A DNA stretch of 64,000 nt from Streptomyces sp. NRRL S-350 (GTDB lineage Bacteria; Actinomycetota; Actinomycetes; Streptomycetales; Streptomycetaceae). The notes beneath the pieces were generated by a model. The model ran no database searches, was not told where the DNA came from, and was given only the letters and a program-made list of their open reading frames with translations. How positions within the stretch are numbered: the first letter of the stretch is position 1; every line of letters begins with the position of its first letter. Location of the stretch: contig NZ_JOHO01000039.1 in the NCBI RefSeq assembly GCF_000719705.1, positions 1-64,000 of the forward strand, in the 5' to 3' direction. Position numbers and translations under genes: made by a program. Of this stretch, positions 20,996 to 29,728 are shown piece by piece.

Positions 20996-21447
20996 CACCG
21001 GTTCGGCGTCTGTTCCGTATCCGTTCCACCCCCGGGCGATGTCCGCCGGATGTCCGTTACCAGCGGGTAATGACCGTCGGCGGCGACATTTGCCCGGAAT
21101 GCGGATGGGTAAGAATCCGGTAACTCTTCCGAGCGGGTCCCGGCCGGGACATCCCTACTGGCCGGTCAACTCCCGGTATTAACCGAATAGCGGTACGGTG
21201 TACGGCCCGTGGCCCTGTCAATCCGGCAGGACCGCGGGCCGTACGTCCTGGGGCGACAGCCCGCTCCCGGACGGAATTCCTCAGGCCCGCCGACTCTGCG
21301 ACGGGCCGAAACCGGCAGGGGGTTGGTCTTGCGTCAGATCCGGAGCGCGCAATTCGCGCGCGGCCTTGCATTCCTGGGAGTTCCCTGTGAATTCCCGAAG
21401 GACGGGAACATGCGGAACATCGGCTCGCACTCCATCGTTGGTCTAGC
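20996..21447. other. Intergenic region proS to SprT-like gene
   Basis: 452 bp without a supported gene, visibly less GC-rich than the surroundings. It contains a long 20-bp hairpin (21200-21244, listed separately). No promoter could be fixed with confidence. Confidence 0.5.
21200..21244 (+). terminator. 20-bp stem-loop downstream of proS
   Basis: GTACGGCCCGTGGCCCTGTC pairs with GGCAGGACCGCGGGCCGTAC over 20 bp, with all three mismatches being G-U compatible and a 5-base AATCC loop. It lies 200 bp after proS with no T tract. It may be a terminator or part of a small RNA; compensatory G-U pairs suggest it acts as RNA. Confidence 0.5.
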
Positions 21448-22026
21448 GTGAGCACGACACAGCCCCTCGTTCTCGCGGCCGAACTGGCCGCCGCCTGGAG
21501 TGACATCCAGGCCTACCACCAGGATCTCCCCGACCTGGCCTCGCCCGAGGCCCTGATCGGCGAATCCTCCTCGGCCTGTGGGACGCGGCTCGGTTTCGAG
21601 CGGCTCCTCCACGAGGCTGCCCACGGTCTGGCCGCGGCCCGGGACATCCGGGACACCTCGCGGGCCGGCCGCTACCACAACCGGCGCTTCCTGATGCTCG
21701 CCTCCGAGCTGGGTCTGGCGCACCCGGTCGAACCGCACGCAAGCAGCGGCTTCTCCCAGGTGACCATGCTCAAGGAGACCCAGGAACGCTACGCCGGCAC
21801 CATCGAACGCCTGGACCGCGCCCTCGGCGCGCACCAGGAGGCGGTGACCGGCGATGGCGCGACGCGTGCCTTCCGCGGCCCGGCCGCCCGGCACGGCTCC
21901 TCGGGGGGCGGCGTCCGGGTCAAGGCGGTCTGCGGCTGCGGGCGCAACGTCCGGGTCGTGCCGTCCGTGCTCGCGCAGGCGTCCATCGTCTGCGGTGCGT
22001 GCCAGCAGCCGTTCAAGATCGCGTAA
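21448..22026 (+). CDS. SprT-like zinc metalloprotease with C-terminal zinc ribbon
   Basis: A 192-residue cytosolic protein. HEAAH at residues 55-59 is an HExxH zinc-protease motif, followed by the RDIRDTSRAGRYHNRRF block seen in SprT-like proteins carried by actinobacteriophages and mobile elements. A zinc ribbon with C162, C164, C182 and C185 closes the chain. Protein-level resemblance to phage SprT-like proteins is recalled, not searched. The start is the GTG at 21448 with no good ribosome-binding site; it might be translated from a leaderless message. Flanks are long and non-coding, so it looks like a single-gene islet between housekeeping genes. SprT-family proteins act on DNA-protein crosslinks in eukaryotes, but the bacterial role is unclear. 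Confidence 0.7.
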   Translation: MSTTQPLVLAAELAAAWSDIQAYHQDLPDLASPEALIGESSSACGTRLGFERLLHEAAHGLAAARDIRDTSRAGRYHNRRFLMLASELGLAHPVEPHASSGFSQVTMLKETQERYAGTIERLDRALGAHQEAVTGDGATRAFRGPAARHGSSGGGVRVKAVCGCGRNVRVVPSVLAQASIVCGACQQPFKIA

Positions 22027-22545
22027 GCGGTCGGCGGCTTGGCGGTCGTCGGCCCAGTGGTCCGGCGGTCCGGCGGCTCGGCCATCGGTTGCTCGGCCAC
22101 CCGGCCACTCGGCGGACTGCTGTGCGGGCAGCGGTCCGGCAGTGCCGGCGCGTACGAGCAGGTGCGGCCACGCACGGGCGAGAGTGGCGCGAATGGCGTC
22201 GCGCAGGCGCGAGCGGGGTCGAGCAGGGTTGAGCAGGCGTGAGCGGCCAGGTGCTGGGCGACGGGACGGTCGTGCGGCACACCAGTGCCGAACGCGCCAG
22301 TGGTGAACACATGGTGAACGCGTGGGGTGGACCGGGAGCGGGGGCTCCCGGTCGAGCCCTGATCGGTCCCCGGGCCCGTGTGCGGGCGGTTCGCGCCGGT
22401 ATGGCAGAATGGACAGCTGAGTACTCGGCAGCCGGGCAAGGACCCCTCTCTCCTACGGCTGGCGTGTCCCTTGAACGGTCCGCCCCGCAACCCCACGCGA
22501 CGGCGAGCCCGCTCACCCACGTCAACACCAGGAGAATCCACTCCC
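22027..22545. other. Intergenic region upstream of rpsP
   Basis: 519 bp with no gene supported in any frame. It is rich in short CGGCGGTCCGG and GAGCAGG direct repeats, and has one hairpin (22331-22352). GGTATGGCAGAATGG near 22399-22412 may hold the -10 of the rpsP promoter. AGGAGAA (22530-22536) is the rpsP ribosome-binding site. Confidence 0.45.
22331..22352 (+). terminator. Hairpin upstream of rpsP
   Basis: ACCGGGAGC-GGGG-GCTCCCGGT, a perfect 9-bp stem, possibly ending transcription from the SprT-like gene. No T tract. Confidence 0.5.
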
Positions 22546-22974
22546 GTGGCAGTCAAGATCAAGCTGAAGCGTCTCGGCAAGATTCGCTCCCCGCACTACC
22601 GCATCGTCGTCGCCGACGCCCGCACCAAGCGTGACGGTCGCGCGATCGAGGAGATCGGCATCTACCAGCCGACCTACAACCCCTCGAAGATCGAGGTCGA
22701 CAGCGACCGCGCCCAGTACTGGCTGTCCGTCGGCGCCCAGCCGACCGAGCCGGTCCTCGCCATCCTCAAGCTGACCGGTGACTGGCAGAAGTTCAAGGGC
22801 CTGCCGGCTCCGGAGCCGCTGAAGGTCGCGGAGCCGAAGGTCGAGGACTTCTCGCACCTGTTCGCCAAGGCCGTCGCCGGCTTCGAGGACGCCACCACCG
22901 GTGTCGCCATCACCCCGAAGGCCAAGAAGTCGGACAAGGCCGAGGCTGAGGCCGACGCCGCCGTCGAGGCCTGA
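22546..22974 (+). CDS. rpsP: 30S ribosomal protein S16
   Basis: A 142-residue S16 protein of the small subunit. The conserved start [21 protein letters not shown] and [12 protein letters not shown] are present. As in other actinobacteria it is longer than E. coli S16 (82 residues), with an Ala/Lys/Glu-rich tail ([19 protein letters not shown]). GTG start with AGGAGAA 10 bases upstream. It is followed after 2 bp by the KH-domain gene, and the pair ends at a strong terminator. Confidence 0.96.
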   Translation: MAVKIKLKRLGKIRSPHYRIVVADARTKRDGRAIEEIGIYQPTYNPSKIEVDSDRAQYWLSVGAQPTEPVLAILKLTGDWQKFKGLPAPEPLKVAEPKVEDFSHLFAKAVAGFEDATTGVAITPKAKKSDKAEAEADAAVEA

Positions 22975-22976
22975 GC

Positions 22977-23216
22977 GTGATCGAGGACGCCCTCGACCAC
23001 TTGGTGAAGGGCATCGTCGAGCACCCCGACGAGGTGCAGGTGCGCTCGCGCAACCTGCGTCGGGGGAACACCATCGAGGTGCGAGTGCACCCCGATGACC
23101 TCGGCAAGGTGATCGGCCGGGGTGGCCGCACGGCGCGCGCTCTGCGCACCGTGGTCGGCGCCCTCGGCGGTCGCAACGTCCGGGTCGACCTGGTCGACGT
23201 GGACAACATTCGCTGA
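22977..23216 (+). CDS. khpA: KH-domain RNA-binding protein (KhpA-type)
   Basis: A 79-residue single KH domain with the RNA-binding loop GRGG (residues 47-50) in [16 protein letters not shown]. Proteins of this type (YlqC/KhpA) bind RNA and in Firmicutes work with KhpB/Jag; the actinobacterial role is less studied. It begins with GTG 2 bp after the rpsP stop, with no separate ribosome-binding site beyond TCGAGGCC, so it is probably translationally coupled. Gene order rpsP-khpA-rimM-trmD-rplS is widely conserved. Confidence 0.9.
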   Translation: MIEDALDHLVKGIVEHPDEVQVRSRNLRRGNTIEVRVHPDDLGKVIGRGGRTARALRTVVGALGGRNVRVDLVDVDNIR

Positions 23217-23247
23217 CGCAGCTGCTCGTTCAGCCGTCAGGGCTTGG

Positions 23248-23285
23248 GGCCGACCGGGACGCATGCCGTCCCGGTCGGCCTTTTC
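23248..23285 (+). terminator. Intrinsic terminator after rpsP-khpA
   Basis: GGCCGACCGGGACG-CATGC-CGTCCCGGTCGGCC followed by TTTTCTC: a perfect 14-bp stem with a genuine T tract, 31 bp after khpA. This separates rpsP-khpA from rimM-trmD. Confidence 0.95.
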
Positions 23286-23316
23286 TCGTTTCCTCGCACC
23301 ACCGTTTCGCGTCACC

Positions 23317-23368
23317 GCTTCATCCCAGCGCCTCATCCCAGCGCTTCGTACCAACGCTTCGCACCATC
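23317..23368. repeat. 13-bp tandem repeats in front of rimM
   Basis: Four consecutive 13-bp units on the theme GCTTCATCCCAGC start at 23317, 23330, 23343 and 23356, with a fifth weaker unit after. They lie between the rpsP-khpA terminator and the rimM ribosome-binding site, so inside the rimM promoter/leader. Units are less GC-rich than the surroundings. Confidence 0.85.
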
Positions 23369-23437
23369 CTTCGCATCACGGCTTCCGTTTCGTCGTGCTT
23401 TTCGATTCGGCCCAGGAACTCCAGGAGAACGATCACC

Positions 23438-24037
23438 GTGCAGCTCGTCGTCGGCCGGATCGGCCGTGCCCACGGCATCAGGGGGGACGTCAGTGTCGAG
23501 GTCCGCACCGACGAGCCGGAACTCCGGCTCGGCCCGGGTGCCGTCCTGCTCACCGACCCCGCGTCGACCGGGCCGCTCACCGTCGAGTCCGGTCGGGTGC
23601 ACAGCGGGCGACTGCTGCTGCGCTTCGTCGGCGTCAAGGACCGCAACGCGGCCGAGGCCCTCCGGGGCACCGTGCTCATCGCCGAGGTCGACCCGGAGGA
23701 GCGACCCGACGACCCGGAGGAGTACTACGACCACCAGCTGATCGGCCTGGACGTGGTGCTGCTCGACGGCACGCTGGTCGGTGAGCTGACCGAGGTGGTC
23801 CACCTGCCGTACCAGGACCTGCTCACGGTCAAGAAGCCGGACGGGACGGAAGTGCTGGTGCCCTTCGTCCACCAGATCGTGCCGACCATCGACCTGGAGA
23901 ACCAGCGCGCGGTGATCACCCCGCCCGGCGGCCTGATCGACCCGGAGCAGGCCGACGTCGCCGGGACGTCCTCGGTCGACCAGGCGGACGAGGCAGGCGA
24001 GGCGGGCGAGGCCGAGGGCCCGGAGGAGTCGGAGTGA
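23438..24037 (+). CDS. rimM: 16S rRNA processing/30S maturation factor RimM
   Basis: A 199-residue ribosome maturation factor acting on the 30S head near S19. The N-terminal RimM domain opens [21 protein letters not shown]. The PRC-barrel half follows with [22 protein letters not shown] and ending strands [20 protein letters not shown]. The tail is acidic ([15 protein letters not shown]). GTG start with AGGAGAAC. Its stop overlaps the trmD start (GTGA), indicating coupled translation. Confidence 0.95.
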   Translation: MQLVVGRIGRAHGIRGDVSVEVRTDEPELRLGPGAVLLTDPASTGPLTVESGRVHSGRLLLRFVGVKDRNAAEALRGTVLIAEVDPEERPDDPEEYYDHQLIGLDVVLLDGTLVGELTEVVHLPYQDLLTVKKPDGTEVLVPFVHQIVPTIDLENQRAVITPPGGLIDPEQADVAGTSSVDQADEAGEAGEAEGPEESE

Positions 24038-24933
24038 CCGTCGAGGAGAGCGGCGGTACACAGGGCAGCGGTGCGCAGAGCGGCAACGCACACGGTGGCG
24101 GTGCGCAGAGCGGCATGCGGATCGACGTCGTCTCGATCTTCCCCGAGTACCTGGAGCCGTTGAACGTCTCGCTGGTCGGCAAGGCGCGCGCCCGCGGCCA
24201 GCTGGACGTGCACGTCCACGACCTGCGCGAGTGGACGTACGACGTGCACCGCACGGTGGACGACAGCCCGTACGGCGGCGGCCCCGGCATGGTGATGAAG
24301 CCCGAGCCGTGGGGCGAGGCCCTGGACGCGGTGGTCGCCGGGGGCCCCGAGGGCGAACTGCCCACCCTGGTCGTGCCCACCCCCAGCGGGCGCCCCTTCA
24401 CCCAGGAGCTCGCGCAGGAACTGGCCGGCCGCCCCTGGCTGGCCTTCGCCCCCGCGCGCTACGAGGGCATCGACCGTCGCGTGATCGAGGAAGCCGCCAC
24501 CCGCATGCCGGTGGTCGAGGCCTCGATCGGCGACTACGTGCTGGCCGGCGGCGAGGTCGCGGTGCTGGTGATGGTCGAGGCGATCGCCCGGCTGTTGCCC
24601 GGGGTGCTCGGCAACGCCGAATCCCACCGCGACGACTCCTTCGCGCCCGGGGCGATGGCCGACCTCCTGGAGGGCCCGGTGTACACCAAGCCCGCCGAGT
24701 GGCGCGGCCGGGTCGTGCCCGATGTGCTGCTCAGCGGCAACCACGGCCGGATCGCCCGCTGGCGGCGCGAGCAGGCCTTCGCCCGCACCCTGGCGAACCG
24801 GCCCGACCTGGTCGAGCGCTGGCAGTACGGCGCCTTCGACAAGAAGGACCGCGAAGCGCTCAGCATCCTCGGCCTGGCCTGGGACGAGCGGCTCGGCCGA
24901 TTTCGGTCCGCGGCCGGTGATGTGGAAGAATAG
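24034..24933 (+). CDS. trmD: tRNA (guanine37-N1)-methyltransferase TrmD
   Basis: A 299-residue SPOUT methyltransferase making m1G37 in tRNA to prevent frameshifting. The conserved body begins [18 protein letters not shown] at residue 29 and includes [24 protein letters not shown] and the knot sequence [19 protein letters not shown]. The GTG at 24034 is preferred because it has GGAGGAG 6 bases upstream and overlaps the rimM stop, whereas the ATG at 24115, where the family usually starts, has no ribosome-binding site. This gives an unusual 27-residue Gly/Ser/Gln-rich head (two GGGAQSG-like units) that family members normally lack. Confidence 0.9.
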   Translation: MTVEESGGTQGSGAQSGNAHGGGAQSGMRIDVVSIFPEYLEPLNVSLVGKARARGQLDVHVHDLREWTYDVHRTVDDSPYGGGPGMVMKPEPWGEALDAVVAGGPEGELPTLVVPTPSGRPFTQELAQELAGRPWLAFAPARYEGIDRRVIEEAATRMPVVEASIGDYVLAGGEVAVLVMVEAIARLLPGVLGNAESHRDDSFAPGAMADLLEGPVYTKPAEWRGRVVPDVLLSGNHGRIARWRREQAFARTLANRPDLVERWQYGAFDKKDREALSILGLAWDERLGRFRSAAGDVEE

Positions 24934-25086
24934 GCGGCTGCTGTCTGTCGCTGGTCCCCTCTCGTAGGGGGCACGTGGACCGGCGCCCCCGCCACGGGGG
25001 GATCGCCGCCAGCCGATGCGGCCCGCAGCAGACCCCATTGTGACTATTTCCGTGGGCGGCCCGTGGCGCCTGCGATGGAGAGCAAC

Positions 25087-25437
25087 ATGAGCAACAAGCT
25101 CGCTGCTGTCGACGCGGCCTCGCTGCGTACCGACATCCCGGCCTTCCGTGCCGGTGACACCCTGAAGGTCCACGTCCGGGTCATCGAGGGCAACCGCTCC
25201 CGTGTCCAGGTCTTCCAGGGCGTCGTCATCCGTCGTCACGGCGCCGGCGTCGGCGAGACCTTCACCGTTCGCAAGGTCAGCTTCAACGTCGGCGTGGAGC
25301 GCACCTTCCCGGTGCACACCCCGGTCGTCGAGAAGATCGAGGTCGTGACCCGCGGTGCGGTTCGCCGCGCCAAGCTGTACTACCTGCGTGACCTCCGCGG
25401 CAAGGCCGCGAAGATCAAGGAGAAGCGCGACCGCTGA
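25087..25437 (+). CDS. rplS: 50S ribosomal protein L19
   Basis: A 116-residue L19 protein of the large subunit, at the 30S-50S interface. The family core is complete: [52 protein letters not shown] and [24 protein letters not shown] with GGAG 8 bases upstream. The 153 bp between trmD and rplS include CCCCTCTCGTAGGGG, a weak stem that might belong to a leader. Confidence 0.97.
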   Translation: MSNKLAAVDAASLRTDIPAFRAGDTLKVHVRVIEGNRSRVQVFQGVVIRRHGAGVGETFTVRKVSFNVGVERTFPVHTPVVEKIEVVTRGAVRRAKLYYLRDLRGKAAKIKEKRDR

Positions 25438-25445
25438 TCCACCGG

Positions 25446-25464
25446 CCCCCGGCCCTGCCGGGGG
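25446..25464 (+). terminator. rplS terminator hairpin
   Basis: CCCCCGGC-CCT-GCCGGGGG, an 8-bp perfect stem 9 bp after rplS, with no T tract. Confidence 0.6.
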
Positions 25465-25514
25465 ATCGGATCGCTCTGGGGGCGTGAACCGCCGCAAGGT
25501 AAGCTCACCCCCCG

Positions 25515-26543
25515 ATGAGCACGCACGAACCACCCGCGGACCGCGACGGCAGTCCCGCACCCACCGGTGCGGACTCGCTGTCGCGGTCCGCGGTCGTTCC
25601 CGGGGTCGTTCCCGTGGCCGGTCCCGCTGTTGTTCCCGGGGAGGCTTCCGGGAACGTCTTCCAGGAGTCGGTGACCGGTACGGCTGCTGCTTCCGAGCGC
25701 ACCGCCGGGAGCGCCACCGCGAGCACCGCCGGGAGCACCGCCGCGGGCGGCACGGAGAGCACGACCGTGGGCGCCACGGAGAACGTCACCGCGAGCACCG
25801 CCGTGGGCTCGGAGCCGCACGAAGAGCCGGACGAGGAACCCGGCGAGGAACCCGGCGAGGAGCCAGGCCGTTCGCACTCGCGCGACCTGCTGCTGTTGGT
25901 GGGGATCTGCCTGGCAGCCCTCCTGCTGGTGAACGCCTTCGTCGCGCGTCCGTTCTCGGTGCCCTCCGGATCGATGGAGGACACCCTTCGCCCGGGCGAC
26001 CGGCTGATCGCGAACCAGCTCGCCTACGCCTTCGCCGGCCACCCGCAGCGGGGCGACGTCGTAATCTTCGACGGGACGGGCTCCTTCCTTCCGGAGACGG
26101 CGAAACCGCAGGGCTTCTGGGAGGGCCTGCGCTCGTTCGCCCAGGACCTCGGGCTGGCCCCGGCAGGGGACACCGTCTACGTCAAGCGGGTGATCGGCGT
26201 CGGAGGGGACCGGGTGACCAGTGCCGGCCCGGGCAAGCGGATCACCGTCAACGGTGTGCCGGTGGACGAGACCTCCTACCTGGCGGCGGGGGACGACCCG
26301 TCCAGCGTGGCCTTCGACGTGGTGGTGCCGGCCGGCGAGCTGTGGGTGATGGGCGACCACCGCAGCGCCTCCCGTGACTCCCGGGACCACCTCGGGGAGC
26401 CCGGCGGCGGCTTCGTGCCCGAGGAGAAGGTGATCGGCCGGGCGGACTGGGTGGTGTACCCGTTCTCGCGCCTGACCGGCCTGAACCGGCCCGCGGCCTT
26501 CGCCGCGACTGCGGGGACGGGCGGTCATGGGGACCAGAGGTAG
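25515..26543 (+). CDS. sipW: Type I signal peptidase (first of four)
   Basis: A 342-residue membrane signal peptidase that removes Sec/Tat signal peptides. A long Ala/Thr/Glu-rich cytosolic head precedes one membrane helix (DLLLLVGICLAALLLVNAFV, about 125-145). Box B SVPSGSMEDTLRPGDRL supplies the Ser nucleophile, VKRVIGVGGD the general-base Lys, and WVMGDHRSASRDSR box E. The downstream gene starts before this stop (17-nt overlap). The sip names follow the S. lividans sipW-X-Y-Z order; assigning each copy by order is inference. Confidence 0.93.
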   Translation: MSTHEPPADRDGSPAPTGADSLSRSAVVPGVVPVAGPAVVPGEASGNVFQESVTGTAAASERTAGSATASTAGSTAAGGTESTTVGATENVTASTAVGSEPHEEPDEEPGEEPGEEPGRSHSRDLLLLVGICLAALLLVNAFVARPFSVPSGSMEDTLRPGDRLIANQLAYAFAGHPQRGDVVIFDGTGSFLPETAKPQGFWEGLRSFAQDLGLAPAGDTVYVKRVIGVGGDRVTSAGPGKRITVNGVPVDETSYLAAGDDPSSVAFDVVVPAGELWVMGDHRSASRDSRDHLGEPGGGFVPEEKVIGRADWVVYPFSRLTGLNRPAAFAATAGTGGHGDQR

Positions 26544-27468
26544 GGGGAGGCTCGCCGACCGCCCGACCCGGACGCCGGGTGGTACCGGACCGGCGGACAC
26601 CGGGACCGCCGAAGCCCGGGCGGCCCAGGGCCGGGCCGAGCGCCGTCGCCGTGCCCGAAGGGTGGCCCGTCGGCGCAAGCGGTCGCTGGTGCGCGAGGTC
26701 CCGCTGATCATCCTGGTGGCCCTGCTGGTGGCCCTCGTGATGAAGACCTTCCTGGTCCAGGTGTTCGTGATCCCGTCGGGTTCGATGGAGCAGACCATCC
26801 AGGTCGGGGACCGGGTGGTGGTGGACAAGTTGACCCCCTGGTTCGGCAGCGAGCCGCAGCGCGGCGACGTGGTGGTGTTCAAGGACCCGGGCGGTTGGCT
26901 GGAGCAGGACCGTAAGCCCTCTGCCGACGGCGCGGTGCTCGGCGCGGTCAAGCGGGTGCTGACCTTCGTCGGGCTCCTGCCGTCCGACAACGAGCAGGAC
27001 CTGATCAAGCGGGTGATCGGCGTCGGCGGCGACACCGTCGAGTGCTGCGACGCGCAGGGGCGGCTGAGCGTCAACGGCCACCCGGTGGACGAGCCCTACC
27101 TCGCCCCCGGCAACCCGCCGTCCCGGCAGCCCTTCAAGGTGCAGGTGCCGCAGGGGCGGCTGTGGGTCATGGGCGACCACCGGGACGTCTCCGCCGACTC
27201 CCGCTTCCACATGGGCAATCCGGGACAGGGCACGATCCCGCTGAGCGGCGTGGTCGGCCGCGCGTTCGTGATCGCCTGGCCGCTGGACCGCTTCCATCAA
27301 CTCGACGTGCCGGGTTCACTCTCCTCTCTTGCGCAGGCTCCGCAGCCCGCCGGAACTGCCGCGGAATCCGTGCCCGTTGGGCCGGTTCCTCTGGAACCCC
27401 CGCTCGTTATGGGTGTGTTGGGCATCCTTCCGCTCGTCGTTCGTCGGCGGGGCCGGCCTCCGGAGTGA
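26527..27468 (+). CDS. sipX: Type I signal peptidase (second of four)
   Basis: A 313-residue signal peptidase. The basic head RRRRARRVARRRKR precedes the membrane helix PLIILVALLVALVMKTFLV. The catalytic boxes are complete: VIPSGSMEQTIQVGDRVVVD, LIKRVIGVGGDTV and WVMGDHRDVSADSR. A second hydrophobic stretch at the C terminus (LVMGVLGILPLVV) suggests two membrane segments. It overlaps the previous gene by 17 nt, so the pair is co-transcribed; a hairpin follows at 27551. Confidence 0.94.
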   Translation: MGTRGRGRLADRPTRTPGGTGPADTGTAEARAAQGRAERRRRARRVARRRKRSLVREVPLIILVALLVALVMKTFLVQVFVIPSGSMEQTIQVGDRVVVDKLTPWFGSEPQRGDVVVFKDPGGWLEQDRKPSADGAVLGAVKRVLTFVGLLPSDNEQDLIKRVIGVGGDTVECCDAQGRLSVNGHPVDEPYLAPGNPPSRQPFKVQVPQGRLWVMGDHRDVSADSRFHMGNPGQGTIPLSGVVGRAFVIAWPLDRFHQLDVPGSLSSLAQAPQPAGTAAESVPVGPVPLEPPLVMGVLGILPLVVRRRGRPPE

Positions 27469-27550
27469 GCCGCGCCGTTCGCCGACCGGCCGGGCCTCGC
27501 GTGTGGAACCGCGAGCCGGATGCCTTGGAGTGATAGAGAAGTGCAGGTGC

Positions 27551-27570
27551 GGCCGGGAGTGCTCCCGGCC
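27551..27570 (+). terminator. Hairpin between the second and third signal peptidase genes
   Basis: GGCCGGGA-GTGC-TCCCGGCC, a perfect 8-bp stem in the 242-bp gap. It may be only a partial terminator, since the three genes form an operon in S. lividans. Confidence 0.5.
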
Positions 27571-27710
27571 GTCCGCCGAGGCCGTGCCGGTGTCAGAGGA
27601 GCCCGCGGTGGGCAACCCTGAGGCGTTCATGGTCATGGCGAGCGTGGTGCCCGCTGTGCGGCACTTTGAGCGCGGGCGCGCGGGCGTCCGCACAGCAGGG
27701 AGGAGACGTT

Positions 27711-28715
27711 GTGGGGGATTTGGTGATCGGTGCCCGCTCGGGCGCTGGAGAGCCCGAGGGCCCAGGCCGTCGGGCGGCCCGGTCCGCCGAGCCCGCCGCG
27801 TCCTCGGCCGCGGTCGAGGACACCGCGGCCCAGACGGCGGACGAGCACGGCGCCGGGGCGGACGACGCCCCGGAACCCTCGCACTTCGAGAGCGAGTCGA
27901 CGGACGGCTCGGAGTCGGAGACACCGGCCAAGCCGCGCAAGCCGCGCTCCTTCTGGAAGGAACTGCCGATCCTGGTCGGCATCGCGCTGATCCTCGCGCT
28001 CGTGATCAAGACCTTCTTCGTCCAGGCGTTCTCCATTCCGTCGGAGTCGATGCAGAACACGCTGCAGGTGGGCGACCGCGTCCTGGTGGACAAGCTGACC
28101 CCCTGGTTCGGGGCCGAGCCCGAGCGCGGCGAGGTCGTGGTGTTCCACGACCCGGGCGGCTGGCTGAACGACGAGCCGAGCCAGCAGAGCAGCAACTCCT
28201 TCGTGCGCGGTGTGCAGGACGTGCTCAGCTTCGTCGGCCTGATGCCCTCCGCCGATGAGAAGGACCTGATCAAGCGGGTCATCGCAGTCGGCGGGGACAC
28301 CGTCGAGTGCGAGGGTGTCGGGCCGGTCAAGGTCAACGGCGTCGCACTCGACGAGCCGTACGTCTACCAGGGCAACACTCCTTGCGGGGACCACCCCTTC
28401 GGGCCGGTCAAGGTGCCCGACGGCCGGATCTGGGTGATGGGCGACCACCGCGCCGACTCCCTGGACTCCCGCTTCCACATGGACCAGCCGGGCGGCGGCA
28501 CGGTCCCGGTGGGCAACGTGATCGGGCGCGCCTTCGTGGTGGCCTGGCCGGTCGACCACTGGTCGACGCTGTCCGTGCCGGGCACCTTCGACCAGAAGGG
28601 CCTGGCGGCGGCCGCGCCGTTGGCACCCCCCGTGGCCGGGGCGGTGGGGGCCGTCGCCCTGCTCCCCCTGGTGCGTCGGGCACGGGGCCGGGTGGAGCGC
28701 CGGAAGGAGTCCTGA
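27711..28715 (+). CDS. sipY: Type I signal peptidase (third of four)
   Basis: A 334-residue signal peptidase. An acidic disordered head (to about 95) leads to helix LPILVGIALILALVIKTFFV. Box B is SIPSESMQNTLQVGDRVLVD with Glu before the Ser-Met where copies one and two have Gly. The general-base box is LIKRVIAVGGDTVEC and box E is WVMGDHRADSLDSR. A C-terminal hydrophobic helix (VAGAVGAVALLPLV) is present. The GTG at 27711 is chosen for AGGGAGGAG 6 bases upstream. Confidence 0.93.
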   Translation: MGDLVIGARSGAGEPEGPGRRAARSAEPAASSAAVEDTAAQTADEHGAGADDAPEPSHFESESTDGSESETPAKPRKPRSFWKELPILVGIALILALVIKTFFVQAFSIPSESMQNTLQVGDRVLVDKLTPWFGAEPERGEVVVFHDPGGWLNDEPSQQSSNSFVRGVQDVLSFVGLMPSADEKDLIKRVIAVGGDTVECEGVGPVKVNGVALDEPYVYQGNTPCGDHPFGPVKVPDGRIWVMGDHRADSLDSRFHMDQPGGGTVPVGNVIGRAFVVAWPVDHWSTLSVPGTFDQKGLAAAAPLAPPVAGAVGAVALLPLVRRARGRVERRKES

Positions 28716-28860
28716 ATTCCTCCGGGTCGTCGCCGACTCTTGCGCGGGCCGTGGTACCGACGAGTAATCTGCTCGGACGTGCCACGGCCCGTCGGCTTTT
28801 CCGCCGGTGCCCCCGGCGTGCCAGTGGTGTTCTCCGGTCGGCCAGAGGTGGACGGTTTCG

Positions 28861-29616
28861 ATGAGCGGTGTCGTGGAGCAGGCGGCCGACCACCCGGTCG
28901 TGCCCACCGGTGGGCGCCGCGGGCCGGCCGCGATCCTGCAGGGCGTCGCGCTGGCGCTCGGATTGCTGATGATGATCGGCGGCTTCGCCCTCATCGCGGT
29001 CGACTACCGGCCGTACGACATCCCCACCCCCTCGATGCACCCGACGCTGCAGGCCGGGGACACCGTGCTGGCCCGCAAGGTCGGTGGCGGTGCCATCGGG
29101 CGGGGCGACGTGGTGGTCTTCCGGGACCGGGACTGGGGCGGTGAGCTCATGGTCAAGCGGGTGGTCGCCGTCGGTGGCGACACCGTGGCCACCAACGGGG
29201 ACAACCGCCGACTGACGGTCAACGGACAGCCGGTGGACGAGCCGTACCTCGCGGCCCAGGGCCGCCAGGGCGAGTCGTTCAGCGTCACGGTGCCGCCGGG
29301 CCGGCTGTTCCTCCTGGGCGACAACCGGGTGGGCTCGCTCGACTCGCGGACCCACCTGGAGGTCGACGGCGGGAGCGTACCGGCCGATGCCGTCGAAGCC
29401 AGGGTCGAGGCCACCGTGAAGCCCTTCGGGCGGATGGGTCTGCTGGCCCGTACCGCGGCCTTCGACGGCTTCGCGGGCCCGAAGGCGTCGCAGCCGGGGC
29501 CGCTGGAGCCCGCCGCCTACGCCGCCGTCGCGGGTGCGGCCCTGATCATCGTGACCTCGGCGGTGGGCGGGGTGGCGGGCCTGGCCCGCCGGCTCCGCCG
29601 GGGGCGCAGCTCCTGA
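28861..29616 (+). CDS. sipZ: Type I signal peptidase (fourth of four)
   Basis: A 251-residue signal peptidase, the shortest and most divergent of the four. It has a short head, helix GVALALGLLMMIGGFALIAV, box B DIPTPSMHPTLQAGDTVLAR, VKRVVAVGGDTV and LLGDNRVGSLDSR (Asn instead of His in box E), then a C-terminal helix (VAGAALIIVTSAVGGVAGL). In S. lividans sipZ heads a second operon containing a mutT-like gene; here too a NUDIX gene and DUF2469 follow on the same strand. Confidence 0.93.
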   Translation: MSGVVEQAADHPVVPTGGRRGPAAILQGVALALGLLMMIGGFALIAVDYRPYDIPTPSMHPTLQAGDTVLARKVGGGAIGRGDVVVFRDRDWGGELMVKRVVAVGGDTVATNGDNRRLTVNGQPVDEPYLAAQGRQGESFSVTVPPGRLFLLGDNRVGSLDSRTHLEVDGGSVPADAVEARVEATVKPFGRMGLLARTAAFDGFAGPKASQPGPLEPAAYAAVAGAALIIVTSAVGGVAGLARRLRRGRSS

Positions 29617-29728
29617 GCGGTGCCGTCGCGACGCGGGCCGCTCTGCCGAACATCGCCCCGGACGACCGCGCCGGGTGGCAGGATCGGTAGCGCGACCGAT
29701 GCGAACGGAAGGAGCGTGGAGCGCAGCC

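Noticed and set aside
27329..28258. Open frames through the 27469-27710 gap reading into the third signal peptidase gene.
   Set aside because: They become Arg/Gly-rich once inside the peptidase gene and lack a supported start. The gap holds a hairpin instead.
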